Notes under the pieces: model-generated | What the model saw: the letters and a program-made list of their open reading frames with translations, nothing else | The model's database searches: none | What the model was told of the DNA's origin: nothing | In this document: positions 1 to 12,448 of the stretch, in pieces | How the letters are laid out: the number at the start of each line of letters is the position of its first letter | How positions within the stretch are numbered: the first letter of the stretch is position 1 | Program-made: the position numbers and the translations under genes | NCBI RefSeq assembly: GCF_020080835.1 | Contig: NC_058166.1 | Coordinates: forward strand, 11,743,672 to 11,807,671 | Reading direction: 5' to 3' | Length of the DNA stretch: 64,000 bases | Source: Cotesia glomerata | Taxonomy: Eukaryota > Arthropoda > Insecta > Hymenoptera > Braconidae

Positions 1-378
1 AAAAAATTCTAATTGCAGTTTTTGAAAATTTATACTTAAGACATTTTTTACTTCAGTTTTTTTTTGTCATTGATTTAGTGGCAAAGAAAAATTATAAAAA
101 AATGTCAAATGTTTACTGATTTCTATATCATAAACGGTTATCTATCCTGAAATTTTTACAATAAATTCTTTGAATTGAATCAAATTCTACATTGAAAAAT
201 TTTAGTCCCTTAAAATGCAAATTGATGGCATATTTTCTTAACAAACTCTTTCAAGACCGGTTTTTCAATAATTATTACCAAAATCATACTAAAATATTTC
301 CAATATTCGAAAAAAAACTTTTCCGTCAAAAACATATAACTCAAATCTGTAACAAAATATATTTAAAAACCAGGTAAT

Positions 379-384
379 TTTATT
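379..384 (-). terminator. Putative polyadenylation signal AATAAA
   Basis: AATAAA on the minus strand about 165 nt past the stop codon at 547. The motif is common in DNA this AT-rich, so only position supports it. Confidence 0.3.
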
Positions 385-546
385 AATTCTCATATTTTAA
401 TGAATGTTAACCACAAATTTTCTAAAAAAATTAATAAAGAACTAATTTGTTTTTTATAAATAATCAAAAATTCAATAATTTCTATAAAAAAAAGTTTATC
501 ACATAAAATTATATGAATGATAAAAAAAAAGTATAAAAACGTGAAA

Positions 547-996
547 CTATGCAGTTGACAGACCATTTCGCTTGTTACCGTGATCATTACCATGACTATT
601 CTGAATGTTATCAACTTTAACATTGGTTCTCGGTATTTCACATTTGTCTGAGTCAGCGCAGGGATCCTTTGATAGCGATTCTGGATACGGGATGATGGGT
701 AGCGGATACTGGATGAATTGAGGATTCTGGGAGAAATCACCAGCAATTCCGGTTGGATACGAAGACGTCATGGGAACCGGTTTAGATTCAAGCTTACTGA
801 CAGATTGCGTCTGCGATTCTAGTCGATATGGAGGGTCTCTTTTTAACGTCAGACACTTGCCTTGTATCAGGTAGCAGTAAGACATCCCCAAGATTGGACT
901 TCCCTGATAGATCTTCGATAGATCTCGATCCATCGACAGGTGTGAGGTCAGTCCGATAAATGTGAACTTTAGTGGAATCTCACTCTCCAGGCCATG
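547..996 (-). CDS. M17-type aminopeptidase, terminal exon with long C-terminal extension
   Basis: Last exon of the divergent aminopeptidase gene, 149 codons plus TAG. A CAG acceptor at 999-997 follows a pyrimidine-rich tract and opens the frame in phase 0, matching the phase-0 donor of the exon at 5718. The first ~45 residues (HGLESEIPLKF...GSPILGMSYCYLI) can be aligned by eye with the usual family C-terminus, which reads roughly HG-x-DS-x2-PL-x-YTH-x-DI...PTGAPI. The match is weak: the TH-x-DIAGSSGPFPG part is replaced. The remaining ~100 residues are Pro/Ser/Tyr/Asn-rich and are not part of any M17 fold I know. An AATAAA on the minus strand at 384-379 could be the poly(A) signal. Assignment to this gene rests on phase, strand, order and weak similarity, so a separate gene is possible. 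Confidence 0.6.
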   Translation of the reverse strand, partial: HGLESEIPLKFTFIGLTSHLSMDRDLSKIYQGSPILGMSYCYLIQGKCLTLKRDPPYRLESQTQSVSKLESKPVPMTSSYPTGIAGDFSQNPQFIQYPLPIIPYPESLSKDPCADSDKCEIPRTNVKVDNIQNSHGNDHGNKRNGLSTA

Positions 997-2051
997 CTGC
1001 AATGTAAAAATTCAAAAAAAAGGTAATATTCTAAAAATTTTATTAGTTTTCATAGTGTTTTATATTTTTATAATTATTGGACGATTCATGATGCGATGCA
1101 TCAGAGTGTTTTACGATCAAAAAATTTTTTTCGCCTCACTCTGGCAACTATTTTTATTATTATACCCTCATTAATTCACGGAATTCAGATATTTTGCATG
1201 CTTTTGGGAAGATAATTTAATGGAAACTAATATAATACTTCTCAAAAATTTATTCAGTGCAATAGTAACTGAAAAAAATATCGGAATAGTTCAAAAAATT
1301 TTCTCGTATGTCAAGTATGAAAATCGTAAACACTGTAACTTGCGAAAAAATCCATTGCGTCAAACTTTTTTTTCTCTTTGATTTCTTGAAGAAATTGTAG
1401 GTCCCCTACCGCAAATGGCTATGTAATTCAATGTCGTTTAATTGCAATTAAAAATCAGCATTATAAGTCAGGCTCTTTTAGATTTTTTAAACTTTTTTTG
1501 TCATTATATTCTGCTGCCGCATTACCATCAGTCGATAAAAAAATAATGTCGCGTCTGATATGTGGCCATAATGGATCAAGTATAACCGTAAAAAAGGTTA
1601 TTCTGGTTAGCACCCATTACAGAACCATAAAAATGAATTTCTCGAAAAATATCTATACAGTTTTGTCGTGGATATGATAAAAATAGATACTTAACTGTAT
1701 TAAGGGACTATAAAATGTACAGCGAAGTCTTTTTCAGCGTTTAAACGACTATTTACTGTCAATATTCACACTTTTATATTCTGTCGTAATTTTGGACACT
1801 GCATATAAAATATAAGAGATGAGTGGTAAATAAAATAATGTGGGGAATGATATGATATGAGGCAGTAAATCAATATTTATCATTCGGTTATAAATTATTT
1901 TTTCATGGCGACGTATCTTTCATGGGACAGGCAGAGCAAGTACAAGACTCGAGGAACTGGGTCCCAAAAATCATAGAAACTTCGTTCGAAGCTATTCTAG
2001 GAGGTTTTTAATGAACTATGGAATATAAGACGCGATTTTATCAATTTTTTA
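997..2051. other. Intron of the aminopeptidase gene, AT-rich, nothing recognised
   Basis: No open frame longer than 70 codons with coding character and no element boundary that I can see. Confidence 0.5.
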
Positions 2052-2297
2052 TGAATATACTACAAAAATTAACTTGACTCCAGAGACAAATTCTTGAGCA
2101 AAGAAAACCACTTTTAAGATTTTTATTCTCTTGAATCAAAGCAAAAAATTCTTCAATCAAGTAAAATTTGCTTGAATCAACAAGAATTTCTTAACTTAAG
2201 AATTTTTTTATTCAAATCAAATCGATGAAATTCAAAATGATCTTTTTGGTTTAAGAATTTTTCTCTTGAACTAAGTTTACTTTCTTTCAGTGTAGTC
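2052..2297. repeat. TTCTTGA-motif element
   Basis: A degenerate array in which TTCTTGAATCAA or its complement recurs every 20-30 bp in both orientations; it ends CTTTCTTTCAGTGTA. The start (AACTTGACTCCAGAG) resembles the 46470 element (GACTTGACTCTAGAG). Intron of the aminopeptidase gene. Confidence 0.5.
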
Positions 2298-2494
2298 ATA
2301 ATTTGATAAATTGATAATTTTTCATAAGCATATCGAGAAATTATGAGTTGTTTCCTATCACAATTTATAGATTCATCCCTTATTATGCTTATTAGAATAT
2401 TAAGTATAAACTGTAAAAGTTCATCGATTCATTCCTTGATGTAAACTGATAACAAAATTAACTTTTTAAAAGAGAGAAAAAATTTTGATTTACG

Positions 2495-2688
2495 TGTCAG
2501 TATCAAAAATTTAATTATTTTGAATTCGGCAAAAAAATTCTTAAATTAAGAAATTCATCTTAGTTCGAGTAAATTTGACCTGATTCAATAATTTTTCTCC
2601 TTAATTTACAGCAAAAAAAAATTTTTAATTGATTTTATTGGTTTAAAAATTTTTCTCTTGATTCAAATTAACATTTTTATCAGTCTGT
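2495..2688. repeat. TTCTTAA/TTCTTGA-motif element, diverged
   Basis: Begins TCAGTATCAAAAATTT and ends CATTTTTATCAGTCTG, with the same internal motif pattern as the element at 2052. Confidence 0.4.
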
Positions 2689-3864
2689 TTATCAACAACT
2701 TGAGGAATATTTGTATGTTTTGTGAATTCATTTTTCGATATCGTCATTTTTGATTCACGAAATTTTTGTTTTTTTCATTAATTTTTTTAAATATCCTTCT
2801 TGCAAAAATTAAAAAAAAATTTTTTTTAAATATGTACATGAGTATTCACTTCAGATGTTGAACCTCAATTGTTAAACGAATAAGTCAGAGAGTAACGACT
2901 TGTTACAAATTTTTAACAACAATCAGAGGCTCCAAAGTATCATTATGAATTTTTTAATAAAAAGTTTCTCTTAATTTCCTACGACACTGTCGCTTATTTA
3001 TTGTATCTAAGTGTTATTGATGCAAAATCAACAACATAATGATTTGAAATATATCTGTCGCTAATTCCTCAATAGTGTAACGTTTGCATCTAGAGTGTAG
3101 AATCTATAAACTTGGAGTAAGTACATGAGATGTGAGATGTGACCTTTGCAAAACTGACGACTCTTACATCTTATACATTATACAAACTTAAACACTTGTG
3201 CAGTAAGTTTAAGACGCTGAATTAAATGTACCGGTTGCACTGTTAACGAAATTTACGAGTTGGCAAATCTAAACAACTTTAATTCACGACACGACAACTT
3301 GGGTAATTAAGCCGGTTGAAAATGAGTTGAGCTTTAATAGTAGTTTAAGCAGTAGTATAGAGTAGCTAAGGGTACTTTTACCAAAACTTCTCAGCTTAAG
3401 ATTATTGTCAAGACCAAAAATTAAAAGAAAACAAAATTTAATTAATACTTTCATTGCTATTAATGTTATTCACTAAAGGATTTATTTCAATGCTATTTAA
3501 ATTTGAATAAAATTTTTAAATAATCATTATTCCAAGTGCCAAAGTATTAATTAACTGAGCGTCGTAATTACCACGATAACAGTGTCATTCAAATGGAAAT
3601 AAAAAATTTTATAAGTAGTTTGAATTTAATTTTAATGGGAGTTGAAAAATCGATTTGATGCTTTGAGTTGACTAATTGTACGGTTAACTTTTAATGACTT
3701 GCTTAGAGGATGAAAACCTTTATTTAATGTTTGTTCAGCTGAAAATCATGGTTAATTTTGAGTTATTCACATCAGCTTGAAGTTACAAAAATAAAAACTT
3801 GCACGCTAATTATTATGTGTGTTATACTTTCTTGCAGCAAAAAAAAATAATACTTAATTTATTA
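2689..3864. other. Intron sequence, nothing recognised
   Basis: AT-rich single-copy-looking DNA; no repeat shared with the rest of the window noticed. Confidence 0.5.
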
Positions 3865-5383
3865 CCCGAGTAAAAACATAAAATAGCCGCAACAGCGCCG
3901 TTCGGAGTCTAAGTGCCCGCAACAGCGCCGCATCACAGCCGCAACAAATCTGTGATAAAATAAAAAAATTATAATTGCCGCAACACTACCGTAACACAGC
4001 TGCACTGTAATAAATATTTCTAAAATACTTCTTAAATCCCGCAACACCGCCGAAACACAGCTGCAACAAATCTGTGACGAAATAATAAAATTTTTTGTGA
4101 AATTGTAGCTATGCTTTAGCATTGGGGTACAGCAGTGTTGCAGCGGTGTTGCGGCGATGATTTGAATAACATCAAGCAGCGTGCAGCTGTGTTGCAGCGG
4201 TGTTGCAGCGATGGTTTAGATTAAAACTAAACAGCGTGCAACTGTGTTGCGGTTATGCGAGTCGAGAATAAAGATTTCTTGTTGCGGCGATTTTGTCTTC
4301 CAAAGGGCTGTAGTGCAGCGGTGTTGCGGCAGTGGATAAAAATTTTATTTTTTAAAAATCAATTTTTATTTTTAATCGTAAATTTTTAATCGTAAATTTA
4401 ATTTTAATCTAAACCATCGCTGCAACACCGCCGCAACACAGCTGCACGCTGCTTGATGTTATTCAAATCATCGCCGCAACACCGCTGCAACACTGCTGTA
4501 CCCCAATGCTAAAGCATAGCTACAATTTCACAAAAAATAGCATCATAATTAATTTATCACGCAATAATTAATTAATAAATAACTTGAACATAAATTTTAA
4601 TGTAAGACCTATTGTTTAATCTCCTTTTATTCAAATGCCTAATATTCAAACGAAAAAAAATTTTTAAATCAGGCCAAAGTACCGCGAAATTATTGATTCT
4701 TTTTAGTCGTATTATTGAAGTATACTTTTAATTTTGTCCCCTGGGTTGAACAGAAGTGGCACGCCTATCGAAATACCCTGTAAAAATTTTATATAATGAT
4801 TAAACTGCGATGGGATTCGAACCTGGATCGTCTGCATGAAAGTCTCGAACATTACCAACTGCGCTGCAAGTCGTAGTTAACTAAAAGAATTTACTTTAGC
4901 TATTTGAGTGATCAACAAATATTTTATTTCAATGTATACCTCCAAACGAAGGTAGTGCAGCGGTGTTGCGGCGGTGTTACGGCGGTGTCGCGGTGGTGTT
5001 ACGGTGGTGTTGCGGCGGTGGTGCAGTGGTGTTGCGGCGGTCGATCGAAATTTATTATTTTTTAGTAGAAAATAATAATTTAATTTTTACTCGGGACAGT
5101 GCAGCCGTGTTGCGGTGATGTTGCGGAAGTGTTGTGGCAATCACAATTTTATTATTTCGTCACAGATTTGTTGCAGCTGTGTTTCGGCGGTGTTGCGAGA
5201 TTTAAGGAGTATTTTAGAAATATTTATTACAGTGCAGCTGTGTTGCGGTAGTGTTGCGGCAATTATAATTTTTTTATTTTATCACAGATTTGTTGCGGCT
5301 GTGATGCGGCGCTGTTGCGGGCACTTAGACTCCGAACGGCGCTGTTGCAGCGCTGTTGCGGCTATTTTATGTTTTTACTCGGG
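3865..5383. mobile_element. Inverted element with GTTGCGGC-motif arrays and a tRNA-like core
   Basis: The ends are inverted copies (CCCGAGTAAAAACATAAAAT... and its complement) of ~230 bp: 3865-4095 against 5150-5383. Both arms consist of a G/C-rich motif (GTGTTGCGGCGGT and variants) repeated at 15-30 bp intervals between AT-rich spacers. A second, inner inverted pair of ~130 bp lies at 4097-4225 and 4413-4544. At 4804-4872 is a reverse-strand tRNA-like stretch. Open frames at 3862-4122 and 5115-5510 are only translations of the array. No transposase; non-autonomous foldback type. Confidence 0.65.
4804..4872 (-). other. tRNA-like sequence with Pol III B box
   Basis: On the minus strand, GCGCAGTTGGTAATG resembles a D arm/A box and GGTTCGAATCC is a perfect B box, 42 bp apart. 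Cloverleaf pairing is incomplete, so it is a tRNA-derived (SINE-like) segment, not a functional tRNA. Confidence 0.5.
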
Positions 5384-5717
5384 AAGTAATTATGATCATA
5401 TTAATTCATATGAAATCATATATGCTTTTTATATGAACATATCTTTTCATAGATATCCTCATTTACGAATAAATTTATTACAAATGATCTTTTTTTTATT
5501 TTTTTCATGATTTGAAAAAAGTTTAAACATCTTTATCCGAAATAAATTTTGAAACAAAAGATACTAAGCTTGTTTGAGGCATGCAAAATGCCACTAAATA
5601 TCACTGTAAATTAATTCAGTACAATACTTCCCCGTGGTGATGAAATATAATTCATGTAAAATGTATGTAAGCGGAGTGCTAATTTGTGTAAATATATATT
5701 TATGTGTGTAAATATAC

Positions 5718-5957
5718 CTTGTTTAAACCAGATGTCATTATGAGAAAAGCCACAGGACTTTGTTGGCAACGTTCGCGTCTTGTTATTGGTACATTTGAAC
5801 TTTGTTTTATGTCATCACCTTCCGCTGAAGATAAATGGGCGGCAAAATCTTCTCGGCGCATTCGCGATACTTCAAATGGATCGCCGATTAAGTCACCAGA
5901 GACTTCTAGTTTTTCAGCGTTATTTTCACTTCGGGCTACTGCATTGTCTATTGCTAT
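5718..5957 (-). CDS. M17-type aminopeptidase, penultimate exon
   Basis: 80 codons, phase 0 at both ends. The acceptor is ATTCAG and the donor AAG|GTATAT. The frame starts IAIDNAVAR, which continues the preceding exon's ...LAPGYGYT as in family members (Y-x-PYT-x-A-x-DNGPAR). It then contains IGDPFEVSRMRREDF, the family's IGD-x-FE-S-RRED block, followed by QSSNVP and SPVAFLIMTSGLNK (family: QSNN-P...TPAAFLIMASGLD). These blocks identify the C-terminal catalytic domain of W07G4.4-like M17 proteins. The preceding exon is 23.2 kb away, past LINEs A and B. Substitutions at family-conserved sites are numerous, but the frame is clean. Confidence 0.8.
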
Positions 5958-6025
5958 CTGAATTTCATAAAATTTTATATTAAAATTCAAATATTCGGAA
6001 TTCTAATTATTGTCATGACACTAAA

Positions 6026-6328
<303 letters not shown>

Positions 6329-6712
6329 AAAATTGTGTTTTCTAGAAAAAACCGATTATTATTTTTTTAATTTTAAATTACCGGGTCCTTTATGTTTGTA
6401 GATTTCTTTCAACACCATTAGTGCTGTTAGCACTGTTCTATTTCTTCAAGATGCAAATACGACAGATTACAGTTTTTACAAATTATATTAACGATATCTA
6501 AATCTATTTGATTTAAGAGAAATAACTTCTTAAAAATTTTGATTTTTGCTTCGAGATATTAAGTTTGAAATAATTCAAGAAGTTTATTCGCAAGCGAAGA
6601 AAATGAAGCAAAAAAGACAAAAGTAGAAAGTTCATCATTCATAACTTCTACAAATTCTAACAATTACTGGACTGTTTTCAAACAGAAGAACCTATATATC
6701 ATTATACTTAAT

Positions 6713-7070
6713 ATATGAAGATCGGTGTTTTTTTTTTTCATTTTTTTTTTTTTTTTAATTTAATAAATCAAAGATAGTTAATATTATAAGCCAGACTACC
6801 CGATCCAAATTGTTGGAGAATGACTAATTTTTCATTATTATTTGTTCACCATAATATTTCATCGGTATGAGGTCTCATACCATCAGAGAAAATTTAGGTG
6901 AAGATAACAATTAAATTTGTTTTGACAATTATTATTAGAGAAAAATGTAATTTTTTACTCAGTGTAACTTTTTTCAGTAACTGAAAAATTAATTCGGACA
7001 GCCCAGACCAGGACTCGAACCTGGATCTTTTGGTTACGCGCCAAATGCTCTACCAGTTAAACTATCCGAG
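6713..7070 (-). mobile_element. tRNA-derived SINE, copy 1
   Basis: Minus strand. The head has the A box TAGTTTAACTGGTAGAGC, a 5-bp anticodon stem (TTTGG/CCAAA) with loop CGCGTAA, and the B box GGTTCGAGTCC; Thr(CGT)-like. The body includes GGTATGAGACCTCATACC, a perfect hairpin, and the end is ACCGATCTTCAT after an A-rich tract. Related copies lie at 9183-9275 (3' end only), 46745-46850 (head) and 49930-50212 (lacks most of the head). Confidence 0.7.
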
Positions 7071-7141
7071 ACCTATCCGTAATTACTATTCAGTTACCTA
7101 TTAAGTTAGACTGAATAATTCTCATTTGGCCAAGAATATTT

Positions 7142-9175
7142 AATGTACAATGCGCGTCATTGATTCATACCAGTTAAAAATTTTATGGTAAGATAGAAAA
7201 ATCAAAATTTCGACATCTGTAAATAAAGAAATCGATAAAAGGAAAATCTTTATAAGCATCAATTTAAACAAAATTGAAAAAATAATTCACTGAAAATAAA
7301 TAACTTAAAATATCAATCACGATTAAAATAGAAATTAAAAATGTCAGTAATTAAAATAATTACACTTTACAAAATAAATAATAGTAAATTTATAATATTA
7401 AAAAAAAAAGACAACTATATAATTGGATAATTTTAAAATTTATCAAATATAAATATAAACATTGAATAAAATAAAATGAACTGAATTCAGACAAGTCAGT
7501 AAAAATACATTTGAATATTTATATTTATAAAAATATTGACAGTTATTAACATGCGAACTCTTAAACAATAGACATCTATAAATATAAACTAGCAAATTTA
7601 GAAACCCGTAATTTTAGACATCTGTAAATTTTGATTTCTATAAATTCATAAATTAAAATAAAAATACAATTAAATATATAATTGCTTGCAATTTATGAGG
7701 TTATAAAAAATTAAACCAAAACTTCTATAATGCTCGAGAGCTCTCGACTACAACCCTTAGATGCTTACGGAGTCGGTTCTCCAGAAGGTTGCGGATCAGG
7801 CAGCGGCGAAATTCTCCGCGCTCCAAAAAATAACTTAGACAATTTTTAAATAGCGAGTGTCGAGCTTATCAGAGTTAGCTACTCATGGAGGTTAACGGAG
7901 TCGGTTCTCCAGGAGGTCTCGGATTAGACAACGGCGGAATTTCCCGCGCTCCAAAAAATAACCTAGACATTTTTAAAATAGCGTGTGTATTTCTTCAGAC
8001 TGACGTTGTATATGTTCCCTATAATTTTGCATTCTGTTATAATATTGTTTTTAATATTTGATTACAATTTTTTCTTACGTCGTGGACACTTATTTTTGAC
8101 TGTAAACAAAGAATTTTATAAAATAAAGCAGAAACAGAAAAATAAATCAACCATTTGAAAAATTGACATTTGTATGAAGATTCAAAACTGTACATAAATT
8201 TTTATATTTAATTAAAAACTATATGTAAAAAATAGGTTATTTTTTGCAGTACAAAGAATCCATCCGCTGCCTGATCCGCAACTTCCTGGAGGACGATAAA
8301 CCTCCATGAGTAGCTAACTCTGATAAACACGACGTTCACTATTTCAAAATTGCCTAGGTTATATTTTGGAGCGCAGGGAATCTCGCCGTTGTCTAATCCG
8401 AGACCTCTTGGAGAACCGACTCCGTCAACCTCCATGAGTAGCTAATTCTGATAAGCTTGACACTCGTTATTTAAGAATTGTCTAGGTTATTTTTTGGAGC
8501 GCGGAGAATTTCGCCGCTGCCTGATCCGCAACCTTCTGGAGAACCGACTCCGTAAGCATCTAAGGGTTGTAGTCGAGAGCTCTCGAGCATTATAGAAGTT
8601 TTGGTTTAATTTTTTATAACCTCATAAATTGCAAGCAATTATATATTTAATTGTATTTTTATTTTAATTTATGAATTTGTAGAAATCAAAATTTACAGAT
8701 GTCTAAAATTACGGGTTTCTAAATTTGCTAGTTTATATTTATAGATGTCTATTGTTTAAGAGTTCGCATGTTAATAACTGTCAATATTTTTATAAATATA
8801 AATATTCAAATGTATTTTTACTGACTTGTCTGAATTCAGTTCATTTTATTTTATTCAATGTTTATATTTACATTTGATAAATTTTAAAATTATCCAATTA
8901 TATTGTTGTCTTTTTTTTTTTAATATTATAAATTTACTATTATTTATTTTGTAAAGTGTAATTATTTTAATTACTGACATTTTTAATTTCTATTTTAATC
9001 GTGATTGATATTTTAAGTTATTTATTTTCAGTGCATTATTTTTTCAATTTTGTTTAAATTGATGCTTATAAAGATTTTCCTTTTATCGATTTCTTTATTT
9101 ACAGATGTTGAAATTTTGATTTTTCTATTTTACCATAAAATTTTTAACCGGTATGAATCAATGACGCGCACTGTA
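7142..9175. mobile_element. 2-kb foldback element with ~680-bp inverted arms
   Basis: 7142-7830 and 8480-9175 are inverted copies; the outer ends read GTACAATGCGCGTCATTGA and its complement with few changes. The ~650-bp centre contains further copies of a 75-bp module (ACGGAGTCGGTTCTCCAG...GCGCTCCAAAAAATAA) in both orientations: two on the left (7766-7840, 7898-7972) and about three on the right (8254-8550). No transposase frame. A large inverted repeat of this kind should form a strong hairpin. Confidence 0.75.
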
Positions 9176-9182
9176 TATTTAA

Positions 9183-9198
9183 TATATGAAGATCGGTG

Positions 9199-9230
<32 letters not shown>

Positions 9231-9275
9231 ATAAATCAAAGATAGTTAATATTATAAGCCAGACTACCTGATCCA
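9183..9275 (-). repeat. 3' fragment of the SINE, direct repeat of 6713-6803
   Basis: About 95 bp almost identical to the 3' end of SINE copy 1, in the same orientation and directly after the foldback element. Together they bracket 6804-9182. Confidence 0.7.
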
Positions 9276-10220
9276 AATTCTCCAACGCTCTGTTACTATC
9301 GATATCATCAAGTATCAAGTATGTTTCAAAATAGGTTTAAGTAAAATGTTTGTTTTTGTTTAGAGTTTTTTCGCTATTTTGAATAAAAGAACTTATCTTT
9401 GAAGTCTTATCATGAAATTCTTGCAGGAAAACAAAATTACAGAGAATATTGTTTTTTTTACGAAGAACTTGATTGTATCTCATGAAGATAATATACTTTT
9501 CGTTGTAGATAGTGAACTTCTTAAGCACATGAAACGAGTTCAAACTATTGAATCAAGACAACCAATTCTCTTTAAAATAATTTTGTTCTTGCAGGTATCC
9601 ATGGATCAACAGTATTTCTCTTTTGATTAATCGAGTAGTTTTTTTCAGTGGAAACGTAAAAAATGTTGGTTTAAAAATGTCATCATAATTGATTTAAGAT
9701 TCACACTATACAAAAACGATATCACTGCAATATGAATATAATATTAGTTATTAGCGCATACGCAAACAAACTGCTGATTAATCTAAGTACAGGTTATATT
9801 TATATTTTACGCTGACTATGTTTTTTATGATGATCCATCAAACAATAACCAATTAATGAAAAATATTTTTTAGAATTATTTTCAACCCATTTTTTTTTTC
9901 AAAGTATAACACAAACTGAATTTTTAGTAAATATATGATTGATTAATTAAAATGTTTTTTTGTTATAGTCGCTCAGTATAGTATATTACATACATAGGCC
10001 AGTAAAATAAGTAAAGTTTCAGATCACATGTAATTGTTGGCCAAGGTGAAGCCGAGGTTGACAAAAATGTGGTATGAGGCTTTACTTTTTACCAAGGGGT
10101 GTGAATACTATTTTTCTGCTCAATGTAGTCGGAATGTGGTAACTTCGTTGAGCGCAGCAACCAGAAAGTTGCCATTTTTCGGCCGGAGAGCAGAAATAGT
10201 TATTTTCGATACACATGCGC
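9276..10220. other. Intron sequence, no gene seen
   Basis: Short frames at 9412-9630 and 10034-10228 have no recognisable domain. The latter leads into the AAAGGTAGGGA inverted repeat. Confidence 0.5.
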
Positions 10221-10407
10221 AAAGGTAGGGATTTTGACGGCTTGAAGTGACTTCACAAGTTTGAGGCTATGGACGCATATTATCAAGACCAAGTTATTTA
10301 TCTGGACGAGCGTAGCGAGTCCGGATATAGTACGAGGTTTTGATGAGAATGCATCCATAGCATCAAACGTGTGCCTTCACTTCAAGTTTGTCAGGGTCCC
10401 TACCTTT
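10221..10407. mobile_element. MITE-like inverted repeat (AAAGGTAGGGA)
   Basis: Imperfect ~58-bp terminal inverted repeats, AAAGGTAGGGATTTTGACGG against AGGTAGGGACCCTGACAAAC in complement. Between them is the short palindrome GGACGAGCGTAGCGAGTCC. Confidence 0.5.
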
Positions 10408-10558
10408 TAGCATAACATATCGACAAAATTTTTTATCATATCAATTGCGAAAGTCAGATTTGAGATAACAGTCAAAAATATTTTATTACTATTTATTTTA
10501 ATTGAAGGCACAAGAATTACGTCATACGAGATTAAATAGCGACGGATTAATTGTACGT

Positions 10559-10751
10559 ACACAGTAAAAAATTTTGCGTCAATGCGTCAAAAAATTTTGT
10601 GTTGAAAATTTTTATGTTAAATATTTAACACTTTTCTATGTTAATTTAACACAATCAATATTAAATTTACATATAAAAGTGTTAAATACTTAACACAAAA
10701 ATTTTTAACACAAAATTTTTTGACGCAATGACGCAAAATTTTTTACTGTGT
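10559..10751. mobile_element. Palindromic MITE (ACACAGTAAAAAATTTTGCG)
   Basis: 193 bp, almost wholly self-complementary: ACACAGTAAAAAATTTTGCG at the left and its complement at the right, with GTGTTAAATA/TATTTAACAC inner arms. Confidence 0.7.
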
Positions 10752-11932
10752 ATACGTTGAAGTCGTTTACAAGATTCGACTGTCGCTAAGACTTTTTTGC
10801 GATTTTTACTCCACCCAGCGGACGTTTGTCGAATTAAAAGATAATTTGACTAATCTGTAACAATAATATTTATTTAATGCCGTAAGATGGACGGCGGAGT
10901 TCCTAGGGTCCATACCTTTACAAGCATGGAATATTCCATATATGCTTGTAAATTAATTAAAATTCAATAAAATTCATCAAAATAAATGTAAATGAATTAA
11001 TATTGATTAAAATTAATAATTTATCTAAAAATAATATTTTTTTTTGCATTTCTGCAGAAATGTAGAGATAGATAGAGAGAAAGAGAAGTTACTTTTCGAT
11101 ATACTAGTGCGAGGTAAATTAACTAAACTATAGATTGCCAGAAATCGTATTTTTTGCGCCCTCTGTATGTTGCTCGAAAATCCAACTTTTGCGGTTGATA
11201 TGACAAAAATTTCATTTTTCAAGCACTGGTTGACGTCCGCAAAAGCACTTATTTCTCAAGACTCTACTTCACCGGCTGTTTTTTCATTCCTAGACCGCAA
11301 AATTTATCTCCCCTTCTTTTTTTGTACTTTTATGGATAGAACCGGACGGAATTGAAAGAAACTTTAAAAGAAAGTCACATTCTAGCTTACTGACCGAAGA
11401 TTTTTAGTATCATAATTTAGTTACTATTGAGTGACGCTAATTTTCTGTCTATTTGCAGTTTGTTACGGAGACCGATTGTTAGTATAATATTAATACTAAT
11501 TCGCTTATAATAAACATACAGCAGCTAGATAATAATCTATAGCTATTATCATGCTTTTAATAGAAAGATTATTGTGAAAAATTTATTAAAAAATTATGTA
11601 TAATAATTACATACAAAAGTTTGATTGAAACGTAAGCATTTAATTAGTAGGTTTGTATTCCTCTCAAATTTAACTTTCCGAGCGATAATGATAAAAACTG
11701 TTGTACGTTATTCAGCCGCTCAGTCGCGATTCCGACGATGTCAATTTTACTATATTCGTTGTGACACGGATTGACGGAAACGAGTGTAACTTACCTTCCT
11801 TGGCTTTGCTTTAGAGTAAAGTCAAAGTTACGCTCATTTTCGTAAATTCGCACCAAAAACCGCAGGCTTATATCGCAACATCCACGTTGTCAGGAAAATT
11901 GCCCCTTTGCGGCCTTATGACGTAAATTACTA

Positions 11933-12448
11933 TCCGAACAAAAACAGTTTCACTGTAAAAAAGTCGCGCCAAGTCCACGTTCATAAGACTATTAGGAAAA
12001 AAAAATTTTTTTTATTCTTTAAAAAAAGATACAAAATAAAAAAATTAAAAAATCCAAGTAACCGATATGATTGTTTTTGATTTTCGGAAATTAAAAAGAA
12101 TTTTATTGTAAATTTAAAAATTAAAAAAAAAAATTTTAGAACGTATTTAGTGTGCTTGGTTGCAAAATATTTTACTTTTAATGAAATTCGTAAAATCTAT
12201 TTACTAGGACTTTAAAAAAATTGAAATAGACAATGACGCACACCAAGTACGTTCTAAAATTTTTTTTTTAATTTTTAAATTTACAATAAAATTTTTTTAA
12301 TTTCCGAAAATCAAAACAATCATATCGGTTACTTGGATTTTTAATTTTTATTTTGTATCTTTTTAAAGAAAAAAAAAAATTTTTTCCTAATAGTCTTATG
12401 AACGTGGACTTGGCGCGACTTTTTACAGTGAAACTGTTTTTGTTCGGA
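11933..12448. mobile_element. TCCGAACA MITE with ~230-bp inverted arms, complete copy
   Basis: 516 bp. The arms start TCCGAACAAAAACAGTTTCA, include GCGCCAAGTCCACGTTCATA and end near GAACGTA-TT-GTGTGC. A ~90-bp centre separates them. A truncated copy is at 41821-42129. Confidence 0.75.

Noticed and set aside
3862..4122. Cys-rich frames at 3862-4122 and 5115-5510
   Set aside because: Translations of the GTTGCGGC array arms; the Cys/Ala pattern follows from the DNA motif.
4804..4872. True tRNA genes at 4804, 7003, 46745, 49788 and 53485
   Set aside because: A/B boxes are present but cloverleaf stems are incomplete and each is embedded in repeat DNA; treated as tRNA-derived SINE heads.
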